DNA of 64,000 bases, from assembly GCA_016584305.1 (NCBI GenBank), contig JACEEZ010019081.1, positions 665,001-729,000 on the forward strand. The letters are read 5' to 3'. Shown piece after piece: positions 10,115-21,399 of this stretch (position 1 is the stretch's first letter; the number at the start of each line of letters is the position of its first letter). Origin of the DNA: Chionoecetes opilio. Lineage: Eukaryota; Arthropoda; Malacostraca; Decapoda; Majidae. A model generated the notes under the pieces. It saw nothing but the letters and a program-made list of their open reading frames with translations, did not search any database and was not told the origin of the DNA. The position numbers and the translations under genes were made by a program.

Positions 10115-13100
10115 ATGCCTGGCTCTGTGATAGAAGCAACACCCATAGCGGTTGACTTTTGGAGGCCAACAAAGCTCCAGAGGTAACTATGTTATCATTA
10201 TCAACTTTTATTTTGTTTTTGATGTGCATGCTCAAAATGTTTGTGCATTGTAGATTTGAGTTTGGTAATACATATTGAAACTGTAGTAAGTGTGGGACAA
10301 GCGCCAACCCCTTGTGGAACATTTCCTCTATTTACAGAAAAGATCAAAATAGTCTTTCGTTTAATACTCAAACCTCAACCATGTCAGAGGTAAACAAAAT
10401 GGTCCCTGTAGTATGCAAGTGTGGTGTTTAGAGCTAGACCTGAAGATCAGTGGAAATTGTTACAGTGACCAGTCATTTTTTTCAGTAAGATGATTTTGTC
10501 AGAGTACAGATGAGTGTATTCTCCGTGACTTCCCCAAATACTGAAGTAAAGAATGTGCCTCTTATTTTCTGTCAGTAAAATGGTTTTAAGAAAGCTCTTT
10601 GGGAGGAAGAAAATTACATATATCAGATTTTTTTTTTTATATATAGATATATTAAAGTAACTAACATAAATAAAATGCTATAAAACGTGATCACTGCGAT
10701 GCCCTACCTAGAGATCCAGCAAGCGAGTGTTTTTGGTGGTAGTTTTGATTGAAGGAAGAGGCTGGTGTAATACAATTTCAAGGCTATGCAGTAGAAGTAG
10801 ATGTCACAACTTTAAGAACAGAACTTTGAGGGGACAGTACTAGACAAGGGAAAATTTGCTCTAAAGACAGTAAAAGTACATCTCCAGAGCTCTGTATCAG
10901 GCTGCTTTTAAGGTTGTGAGGCTCATTTTTACAAAACTTGGTGCACCGGCTTATAAATTTGTTTTTCCTCAGACACGGCTGTTCTTCCTGACACACCTTC
11001 ATGCTGACCACATAGAGGGACTGACTTCATCCTGGCGCCTCCCTATTTACACCTCTCCAGTCACTGCTCTCTTATTGAAAAACAAAATGAAGGTCAGAAG
11101 CAGAAACAATTATGAGTAGGATTTTTACTCACACTTGGAAATATGCAAAGTGGATTTTTGTATGAAATGAATGAAAATGAGAAGTGCTGGTGGTGTGAGA
11201 AGAATAGACGGTGAAAGTAATGAAAGTGTGTATAATAGGTTTGGTATGTCAAGTAAAGTTGAAGGGATGAAGTGGGGAGTGGTTGAAGGGTTAAAGCGCA
11301 GTACTCTGAGGTGGCTTGGTCATATGGAAAGGATGGCAGAGAATGAGATCATCAAGAAAGTGTGTATGAGTGTAGTGGATGCAGTGGGTTATAGAGGACG
11401 ACCCCAAGTGAAATGTAAGGACAGTATTAGAGTATGTGAGAGAAAGGGGCGAGAGAGGAGTGAGAGGGTTAGAGCATGCAAGGACAGGAATAAATGGAGA
11501 CTTCTGTGGCAGCCATTCCCTTGGGGGAGTTCCTCATAGGACCGGGCACCAGAGATTGATAGGTAGGTAAATTGATTAAAAATTATATGAAAATTTTAAA
11601 AGATATCTTGAAAATCCCTCTCATGTAGTATCCATATTACTGTATTTGCAGAAAAGAAAGTTAAACAGGTACCATCTAACTATTCTAACACAAGCTGTCA
11701 AACACCTGCTATGATCACTTGGACTTTAAAGGTGCAAGTAATGGTAGGAAGATGAGGTTTACCGTGATTTTGGATTTTCTGTGGATAGTATATAAAGATT
11801 GTTTTTTTGTTTATTTTACAAAATTAAATAATCTTTAAATTTTTTATACACAAGATGCAATTATGATAGTTTCTTTTTTTCAGATACCAGACAGTGTCAT
11901 TCGTGAGGTGGAGATTGGCCAGAGCTACTTGATCCCTCTGAGTGAAGGAGGCAACAGCACCATCACGGTCTCGGTCCTGGACGCCAACCATGTTCCTGGG
12001 GCAGTGATGTTCCTCTTTCAGGGTAAGATGACAGTCACTGTGTCTAGATATTGTGTGCTTCTCATAAACATAAGAAAATAAGGAAGCTACAAGAGGCCGC
12101 GAGACCTACACGAGGTAGTTCCTGCTACTTAACACTACCTACATCCACCTTTCATCCCCATCCATGAATTTATCCAGCCTCCTTTTAAAGCTCCCTATTG
12201 ACTCCGCACTAACTACTTGACGACTGAGTCCATTCCAATCATTTACCACCCTTTTTGTGAACCAGTTCTTCCCTATTTCCTTTTTAAATCTAAGCTTTTC
12301 CAGTTTGAATCCGTTACTTCTTGTTCTACCCTGATTACTAGCCGTAAGAACTTTCCCTACATCTCCTTTATTGTATCCGTTTAACCACTTCTCATAGTAT
12401 AGTTCCTGTATGGCTGTTTCTCGGGCCTACCTATGTCATGCAGTTTAGATATATTATTCAGAATGTTCAGCAGTATGTTGTTTGCATTGTGGTGTTTTCT
12501 GAATACCTCGGCAATTATCGTAAGAGGACAGATAAAACTAGACCAGTATACAGTAAAGTTTCGCATCTCAGGGTCAATCGGTATCAAAATATTTCCGTGG
12601 GATGGGAGATTGTGGAATGCAGAATATTAAAGTAATGTGAAAAATTATCTTAGGTACTGAAGCCTTTTGCCTGAGGACTTTTTACCTTGATTCTACACTC
12701 CCAACATTATTTCACACTGCCTTTGGCTCTCAAACTCATTTACTAAACTTTTTTTTGAGGGACATCATATATTCTCATTCATATTCATATTCAGTCAGTT
12801 TTGAGATTCAGTGGTTGGTGAAGCATTTGTACTTGATGAGTGATCCTTTGTTTTATGATGATTGGAGGAAAGCGTGAGTGTGCAGATTAAAGTAATGAGT
12901 GTTGATGGCATCCTCAGGGTACTTTGGCAACATCCTGCACTGTGGGGACATGCGGTGGCACCCGGACATGCTGGAGGACCCGGTGCTGCGCGATGTGGTG
13001 CGGCAGAAGGCCCTGGATGTGCTCTATCTAGACAACACTTACTCTGCCCCGTACTGCAAGTTTCCCTCCAGAGAAGATGCCAAGCAGCAGATCTTTGAGA

Positions 13101-15775
13101 TAATTGAGTAAGAAAAGGACATTTTGTTTGTATTATTTACAATACAAATATTTTTTATACATGTAACAGTACCAGGTCGGACTCGAACCGATGGATGCGG
13201 CGTCTTAGCCGCCTCGCTATATGGAGGTATAAAAGGAACTCCCACAGATTCTCAGGCATCCACTTTTCCCTCCTCTGTCCTTCCTTGACTACCTTGTCAA
13301 GCTGGGATGTGGCTGCATTTGGTGGAGATATCGCAGGTCTCTCCATCCACATTGTCCATTCCTCAGCCTGCCTCACAACTAGGATATATGCTCTATGTAC
13401 TGCTCCATAGCGTTGTGTGAGGAAATTGTACCCCACTGGTCACTGCCCCATGTTGTGTTAGGTGTGAGGAGGGTGAGAGAAACGCTGTGGGTGTGAGCAG
13501 AATGAAGGTGTGCGGGTTAATGAATGTTAGGCTCCCTCAAATCCCTGACATACTCCCTGTGGCATTGTTTATCCTACAGGCTACCAGAGGAATGTGACAA
13601 CTGAACAAGTGTGTGTCATACATCTTAGACTCTCCATATGTTAGATCTGCAAGACTAGGATTTGACACAATTTTTGTTCTTATTATGGTCATAGTTATGA
13701 ATTGGACATCAACATTTCTATTATTTTATTTATGTATCTCTCTTCTTTTACAGTGCATATCCAGATCACGAGATAAAGATTGGAATAAACACTCTAGGAC
13801 GAGAGAAATTACTTGAAGACATAGCTCTGAGATATGGCGAGAGAATACTTGTGAGTCTTGACAAGTACAAGCAGCTTGAGGTGCTTGGCTGTGTTGATGT
13901 GTTCACCACCGACCCCGAGCAGTCACGCATCCACACTGTTCCCTTGAAGGAGGTGAGTCAGTGAAGCTGAACCTCTCTGAATATATGAAATGTTGCATGA
14001 AAATGATGAACTTTATTTGTTATTTGTTGCTTATCAGCTCAGTATTATGATTACGTATGTCAGTTTAGTTTCCCTGAGCTAGTGACTTCATTCTATATTG
14101 TATATATCAGTGCTCAACATCCTGGGAACAATGATGCTTGTCCAAGGTTTGAAGGTAAATTTAAAGTGGGGGAAAATTGCTGCTTGGGTGGTTGTGACAG
14201 AATTGGCTGAGCCCACCAAGCCCGTGAATGAAATGCAAAGATAAAACTTTTAAACTGAATGCGTACTACACAAAACTCCCCCAAATTTATCTGATAGAGT
14301 GTTGCCTGCCTTTAATCCTTGTTATGTTTATCTCTTTCTTTAACCCTTTGAACATGAAGTAGGTTCAACATTGCAAGCACTACATATCTAAAATGAGCTT
14401 GTCTGTGAACTTAGTAATCACCACTTTTTTTATCTCTTTTTTTCTTTTTTTTTCATCTGTTATTGATTCATATCATGTGTAAACTAACCTACCTTGATTT
14501 AGGAAAACTTCTTTAAATATTTGTTTTTGTTTTACTACACATTGTTCTGTTCTCAGTAACTCATCTTGGTATACTGAATTCTACCCTGTTTCCGGCAAGT
14601 CATTAGAACCCTTCAGTTCAGACTCTGAAAAAAACCCCAGTTATTTTACTGAATATTTAATTCATTTGCATTTTTCCCCAACAGGTGCAAGTATCTACAC
14701 ATAAAAAATGGAATAAGAAATATCCGACCATCAGCATCATCCCTTCAGCTCTGTTTGTGGGTTGGAAGAATGGGCCGTACACTTCCCAGGCAAGCAATGG
14801 GATTCACGTTGTGCCTTACAGCGATCACTCATCGTATGCAGAGCTGGTGGAAATGGTGTCAGAGTTGGCACCTCACCAGATCTATCCAACGGTGACTTAC
14901 TGGTCAAAGTCTGGATGGTGGGCTGACCCAACTGCTCCTGATCAAGGCCAGAAGGCTGATATGACTGTATACAGGCCTTTGCTTTCCTTACCTCCACCGG
15001 GTCCAGTTGTAATTCCTGAAGATGTGATCAAATTAATGGATGCCAGAACCCCAGCATTACTTCAGACTCAGCCTCGGCGGTGCGTCCTGCGTCGAGGGTT
15101 GTCGCCGAGAAGAAGTAAATCTCGAGGCCTTGTGTATACCTCTCCTGGATCCCATTCTCTGCCATCCATGTCATACACCCCTTCAGGAACTCCAACATCA
15201 CTTGCTACCCTGAGAAGTAGTAGATCTGAACTCCTTTCTCCTAGACGAACAAACTGTAAGGAGTCCCCGAGGTCATTGAAGCGTGGAGTCAAAAGAAACA
15301 CTCAACATTTACCACAGGACATTCATATAGTTGATGAAGTGGTATTGGAAAGAAACACACCAACACACTCTTGCAATCCACATCAAAGTGCCAGAATGGA
15401 AAGTGAGGAAATTCAGGAAATTCAGTCCACCAGCCATGCATCAGCTACAAGAGATTTTGTGAACAATAGGAATAATGGAGATGGTGAACAACAACCAGAA
15501 AGGCATATTGAATCAGCCAAAAGAACACTTTTCATGGAGGCGCCAGAGAGAGAACAGTTTAGTGAAGTAGAAGTAAATTTGAGAAAAAAAGTAAGTCACA
15601 AAATCTATCAGTTAGAAGAGATGCTTTGTTAAAAGAAACAATGGATTTTATAGCACGTAAAAATGAAGAAATTAATTCTAACAGCACACTTAGCATAGAG
15701 GACGAAATATGTGTTATGACACAAAATGCTAAATTGATTATAGAGTCTCTTTCATGTCTTCATTCTCTTATGTAG
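10115..15775 (+). CDS. DCLRE1B: 5' exonuclease Apollo (SNM1B), metallo-beta-lactamase/beta-CASP nuclease
   Basis: 5'-to-3' DNA exonuclease that in animals processes telomere ends and interstrand crosslinks in the nucleus. Exons: 10115-10182, 10973-11092, 11884-12022, 12918-13107, 13754-13952 and 14685 onward. Diagnostic motifs: TPIAVDFW at the N-terminus (Apollo-specific start), HLHADH (metal-binding HxHxDH), DANHVPGAVMFLF, HCGDMRWHP, LDNTY, and VVPYSDHSSY near the end of the core. The poorly conserved C-terminal tail has no recognised domain. Two frame problems: exon 1 ends in phase 2 while exon 2 begins in phase 0, so one base is missing at that junction; and after an A7 run at about 15583-15589 the given frame stops at 15632, whereas one added A would open a further 60-odd codons to TAG at 15773-15775. 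The identity is secure; the exact C-terminus is not. Confidence 0.9.
11165..11570 (+). mobile_element. LINE reverse-transcriptase C-terminal fragment in Apollo intron 2
   Basis: ORF 11171-11539 reads ...LRWLGHMERM...KKVCMSVVD...RGRPQVKCKDSIRV...CKDRNKWRL, the characteristic end of a non-LTR retrotransposon polyprotein ('RWxGHxxRM', 'GRPxxxWxD'). It is 5'-truncated and ends in a simple AGGTAGGTAA-like tail near 11560. It lies in an intron in gene orientation and is not a functional gene. Confidence 0.75.
12080..12420 (-). mobile_element. CR1/Jockey-type LINE 3' end fragment in Apollo intron 3
   Basis: Read on the minus strand, the fragment encodes a reverse-transcriptase tail with the pattern RSNGFKLEKLRF, NWFTKRVVNDWNGLS, VVSAESIGSFKRRLDKF, a very common LINE C-terminus (R-V-x-x-x-W-N-x-L, then F-K-x-x-L-D). 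It is 5'-truncated and disrupted. Confidence 0.7.
13158..13240 (-). mobile_element. tRNA-like SINE head
   Basis: The minus strand reads TAGCGAGGCGGCTAAGACGC, then CATCGGTTCGAGTCCGACC. The second part fits a pol III B box and T arm, and the first an A box/anticodon arm. Acceptor pairing is poor, so a tRNA-derived SINE fragment is more likely than a working tRNA. It lies in Apollo intron 4. Confidence 0.5.
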
Positions 15776-17648
15776 ATAATTCTGATACATACCAAGAATG
15801 AAATGTATATGTTAATCTATTTTTATATAGTATCCTTATGGTATATAGTCTTATGGTATCCTTGGATTTACCCGAGCTGGTTTTGTATATAGTCTGTTCA
15901 GTAATTGTAATGATAATGTTTTTATTTCAATTATATATTGCCTTTTTATCTCCTATTATGGCATTGTAAGTAAGAGGTTTATTTAAAGTTTCCCAGCTTT
16001 TCTGTTACCTTTCTACCAGGGTAGGGGTTTACCTACACCAACACCATGGCGCACTTGAAGTGGTGCTCCTTTGCTAGATCGATGCATCGCTCCCAAGGCC
16101 TTTGCCATTTTTGAAGCAGTCCTGATTTGCATATTTTAGATCGCATGCACGGCTGCTTGTGATTTTTTTCCTTGATGTCCAATCATATTGAATCAACATC
16201 GTTTCCATGTGGATTTTTGTTTTGGAATCTGAATAACTGCAGGAGGTCATGGCAAGAGAATAGGGATGCTTGGGAAGTACTACCGTAGATAACAGTCAAG
16301 TCGCCAGGATAACTTTTTTTTTTTTTTCTGTTTACAGACGTGTGGTGGCTTTAATACTTACATTTGTACATCCATGATTTCAGGAGTTAGAAGGGGCTAT
16401 CTGGAGAGTCTGTGTCATTTTGTGTCTTCATCTGTGTCATATTATGGCTATAAATGAACAAATGACAAAAATATCTACAAAGTGGCTACCAACAGTAGAG
16501 TCGCTATCTAGTGTTTATTTACTGAGTGTCGTACCGCCGTCGTCGTCGCCCGAAAAAAAAACGCGTAGTGAAATTTGAAACCGTCTATACTTGCAGTTAC
16601 AAAGCATAAAACAACGCTGAAACAGGGAAGATTATACAGTCATGATATAAACTACTGTGTATCATCTTCAGTGGCACATAAAAATCAGTAGTGAGGCTAT
16701 AATTCGTAATATATGGCGGCTGGCGACATGACTGCAGGTGGCGACTTTACTGTTATCTACGGTAGAGTCTGGTACAAGAGTCTTGAATCTGTAATGGTTC
16801 ATGTGCGGCGCGCTGTGGTGTAGGCTTTCTCTGATTCAATGTTTGTCCCTCTGGAAAAAATAGATGAGACAATATCCTTATTTGAGAAAAAGGCCAGTTT
16901 CAAACCAATTTACTGTTCACTTTTGCATAATAGATGATCGCCAGTTGGTAGTGGTCAGCGCAGGGTGAGGTGGTGACCATATTTTAGGGAGTTGAATGCA
17001 GAAAAAGGCTTCCTCGGTAAAATATTAATGCATACGATAAATGCTTATCTTGTATTTATCAAAAAGTTGTGTTTAAAATTTCGTTTATCAATTTTAGTTT
17101 TATTTAGAAGATGATTGATGAGGTGAGGAAAGGAGTATCTTTTTCCGTTTTCTATTTCATCGCATCTTGAGAGTAACAGAAAATGGGTAAATGAGCAGAT
17201 TCAACTCATTGTATAAATCAAATTTGGTGCACTTACTAAGGAAATAGATGAGTCCTAAGTTAACATAAATATACTAGAACCACCCTGAAACACAATCAGC
17301 AATATAGCCAGGCAGCCTTCCATGTGTTGCCCTGCGTTGCATTGTGTGTTGCGGGAGTCACCCTAACATGGGCACTCCCTAATGTACGTTTCTGCTGCTT
17401 TTCTGACTATCCGTTCCCCTTATTTCTTGTTATTTACTCCCTTATATCTTATCTACTAAGATTTATAAATTATACCTTTGGTCTTTTCAATAATAGTATC
17501 GTCAAAGAGGAATTTTCCAATAATGTTTTGCGGTCCATTTTGAAGTTGGCGGGCAGCGAGCGCGCCATAACAGTGTTGGGAGTCCCGGATGTCCCAGTTG
17601 TGCTTCTCCTTGTTTAGGGGCCCACGCGACTCTACACACACCTAAACA
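15776..17648. other. Apollo 3' flank and SUMO upstream region, with a MITE
   Basis: Besides the 16280-16765 element no coding sequence is recognised. The 17560-17648 stretch is GC-rich, with several CpG sites and a start codon at its end, as expected for a housekeeping promoter and 5' UTR. I see no obvious TATA box. Confidence 0.4.
16280..16765. mobile_element. TIR element (MITE), CTACCGTAGATAACAGT termini
   Basis: The left end CTACCGTAGATAACAGTCAA is matched inversely by TTTACTGTTATCTACGGTAG at the right, followed inward by GTCGCC/GGCGAC. There is no transposase. Internally, 16362-16410 is the inverse of 7811-7864, a piece also found next to the Helitron-like end. Target duplication is unclear. 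Confidence 0.75.
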
Positions 17649-20514
17649 ATGTCCGATAACGCTGTAAGTACACCACCATTTCCCCCCACACTGTTGTGAC
17701 CATGTAATACAGGTGCTTATACGCCATATGTAGTAATGATAGGTTGATATACTGACAAACACAGGCAGGAATATTGATATGTGTTGTTCCTTTCCTAGGA
17801 CGCCAAACCTGAGGGGGAAGGGAACGAATACATCAAGCTTAAGGTGGTGGGACAGGTGAGTGATGCTTGTTGTTGCCTTCATCCGTGTATTGCTAGGGGC
17901 CACAGGTAAGTTATGTGTCGTGGTGTCGCAGGAGGGCACGGCAGGCGGCGGCATTGTGTGGTGGGTGCCGGGCACGTGTTGGGAGGCCGCCCGAGGGTGG
18001 TGATGCGGCGCGATGCCTCGCTGCCACGCTCCTGGCGGCGGCAAGGACAGATCAACGCTGTGGGATTTGGGTAGATTTTTATTGAACCAACCATTGTGTA
18101 TCACTTTGCCGACACTTTGCCGGAAGATATTATGACAAAAGAATAGTTCTTCATAAGGTAGTAAACGAGATATGGCAGGGTTGATTAAATAGTAAATTGG
18201 TACTTTCAACCAGGAATTGGATAAGAGGTCAAAAGTACTAATTTCCCATACATTTTGATGTGTTGTACTGTTAAGAATGGTGGTCACATTAATAATCGTC
18301 GGAAATGCCTATTTTTTCTGTAATCCCCCATCCGGTTTTAACTAGTTATTTCAACGAGCTAAATATGCAGTTTCAACCTCTCCTGACATAACTGGAGGGG
18401 CTGCTCCCCCTCAGACCCCCTGCTAGTTAACTAACCTAACCTGGGATTTATTATGTAAACTAACATCATTGGCTGGATTTTGGGTAAACATTTACGGTAA
18501 AAATTTAGTTTATGACTGTTGCAAGATTTTCAGTAGATTCGATTTTTTGTGAAAATGGACTAGGACTGCGCAGTCATTTTCTGAGACTGACTAATTTTGG
18601 TAAATCTTAAGAACAAAGGTTCCACCCCCTATGTTCTTCTTCTTATAGCCGACAAGCTTGGGGACATGGTGGGAAACCGTGGTTTTTGGGTGGGGGAGCA
18701 CACACATAAGGGAAATATGGCCCCCCACAAAAAATCCCTAAACTAGGGAAATTTCCCTAGTTCATAGACTTTATCGGGGCTATATTTCCCTTATACCCAA
18801 AAACCCCGGTTTCCACCATGTCCCCAAGCTTGTTGGCTATAAAAAGAAGATAGGAGGTTGAGCTTTTATTCTAAAGATGACAAAACTCTACAGACCTAAC
18901 CTAGCACCTCTCCTCGAGCCCCCACGTGATGTGCACTAACCTAACCTGCCCAAACCTGACCTGACCTAACTTAACCTAAACTACATACATATAGGTTATA
19001 CCTACTACTTAGATACGCACTACTTTCTCAAACTCGTCGTCCATTGCGCATCTCGCTGGACTTAGTTTTTCTCAAGAACCTGAAATTTAATATCGGCCAT
19101 GTAGGCAAAGTAAGGATCGGCACTCATTAAAATCTAAACAGATGTGTTAAGGACAGTAAATATAACACGTAGAGCCAACATTTGGGTCAGCTTAGCGTGG
19201 AGCCCTTGTTCTTAAAATTTTCCCTAATTTTTCCTGGCCAAAAATTGGTGCTTTTTCAGATGATGTTTTTATTTTCCGGAAACCTGTTAATTTTTTTCCT
19301 TTTTAGTCACTAAATCCTAGGATCGCCGTTTTCGTTGATAACAATATATCTCCATCACAGACAGCACTAAAACTTTACGAAGAAATAATAATCAGTGCCT
19401 CAGAAACTAGGGAAGTGACGAAATTGTACGAAAACATGTGTTTTTCGCCCCGCCTTCGCCAGCCCGCCCGCCAGCCGCCTAGTGGTCCGCTCTGCTCCCG
19501 ACGGCTAATATTTGAAAATGACTTGTCTCTGGATTCAAATTTTTTTTTTTTTTTTTTTTTACTTTTCTACTGTTTCTATAGGTCATAACGAGTGTGAAAG
19601 TATCAATGGAATTTGTGCAAGCATTAAATTTTTCATAGGTATACAGGTTAGGTTAGTTTAATGGTTTGATTAGGTTATTATTTGATGTTTTTACAAATGG
19701 AATGTTTTTTCCCCCTTCAAAACGTCAAATTTGTGTATTTTTATAAATTTGTCCTCCCTTTTGGTATTATTCTAGTGTTTGCCCATACTCCCCTCTCTCC
19801 CCCAAAACAAGCTTGGGGAATGCGGGATATTTGGCTGGGGTACAAAATATGCGTTGCAACCACACAGTTATTGAGATAGGGGTGGCGTAAAGATTCCCCA
19901 AATCTAGGGAAAATTTATTTTATTTCTTCTAAGTCCAGAAACGTGTGGACTCCTCGCAAACAGAATGACCGGAGTATCAAGCCCCCCACCACTCCCACAA
20001 AGAGGCAAGAAACAAAAAAAATTGGTTGCCGGAGGTGTCGAGGCCCCCCATTAGTTTAGGTTAGATTATCGGGGGTCAAGGGGGGCAGAGCTCCCGCTAT
20101 GAGGTTAGGTTTAATTTGCTTCGGTTAGGTTAGACGAGGGGGGCGGAGCATCCCCGCTTGGGAGGTTAGGTAAATTTCCCATATCTGGGGAGAATTACCC
20201 TAAATCTAGGGAATTTTGACTTACATAACTCCAAAAATACGTGTTTCCGAGGCATTATTTAGTCCCTACCCTAAAACCCCGCATTCCCACATGTCCCCAA
20301 GCTTGTTTGGGGGAAGGGGGAGAGTATGGGCAAACGCTAGAAATTTACCTAACTATTTAGGAAAAGCTTAAAAATTCCCTAGATCTAGGGAAAATGGGTG
20401 GTAATTTTCCAGATGAACACCGAACTTGCTTTTTTGGTGGACGAAACTCTTTTTTTTCTGGTAAATTTTTGTGTTTTGAATTAATCTGCTAACCATTTCT
20501 GTCGCAATTATTGT

Positions 20515-20548
<34 letters not shown>

Positions 20549-21321
20549 CTTTCAAAAATGACAAAAATACAAATTGAACCTAACATAACCTTTACCTGAT
20601 TTATAAAAAAAAAAAAATATTTGCAACAAACGGTTAGCAGATTAATTCAAAACATCAAATCTCACAAGAAAAAAATTGTTTCGTCCACCAAAGTGAATTC
20701 GGTGTTCATCTGGAATAATACAAGGATTGATTTGTTTATCCAAAAAAAGGTTCGTGAACCGAGATCCTCACAAACAGAAGATGATCGACGGGGGTCGAGC
20801 CCCCACCCCCCCCCTCACTCCCTCCTAAGAAGTAAGGTTTAAAAAAAAAAAAAAAGGTTACCGCCCGTCGAGGGGGCGGATCCCCCGCATTAGAAGGTTA
20901 GGTAGATTATCGGGAGGTCGAGGGGGGTAGAGCCCCCCCCCCCCTCGATGTTGGAAGTGTTGTCAATCTGGAAATAGAAACCCTACATAATGTCCATCAC
21001 CGTGGGGGATTAAAGGGTTAGGTTAGGCCAGAGCTGAGTAGATACGATGTGGTGTTGGGTCATTGAAAAGCACATTCTGAAAGATGTATTCTAAGTATTC
21101 GTTTTTATGAGTGTCACTGCTGGTGTTTGCTCTGAAGATGTGTTTCTTGAGATTTCAATTGGATTTAGATCATGAGAATGACTTAGCCATGCAACCACGT
21201 GGGCTTTGTCCTGCCATGTTGTCTGCATGTGCTTTGTGATATGCTGCAAGGTAGTAGCAAGTGGTAGTACGAAGGGGTGGCCAATGCGGCATGCCCTCCT
21301 TTGCAAAAAATATAATAATAC

Positions 21322-21399
<78 letters not shown>

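Noticed and set aside
15826..15866. Fourth member of the CAAGGATA micro-palindromes
   Set aside because: It has two TATCCTT copies in the same orientation and no matching left end or 8-bp duplication.
17502..18287. 261-codon minus-strand ORF
   Set aside because: It runs antisense through SUMO exon 2 and its promoter, has no domain, and its length comes from GC-rich flanking sequence.
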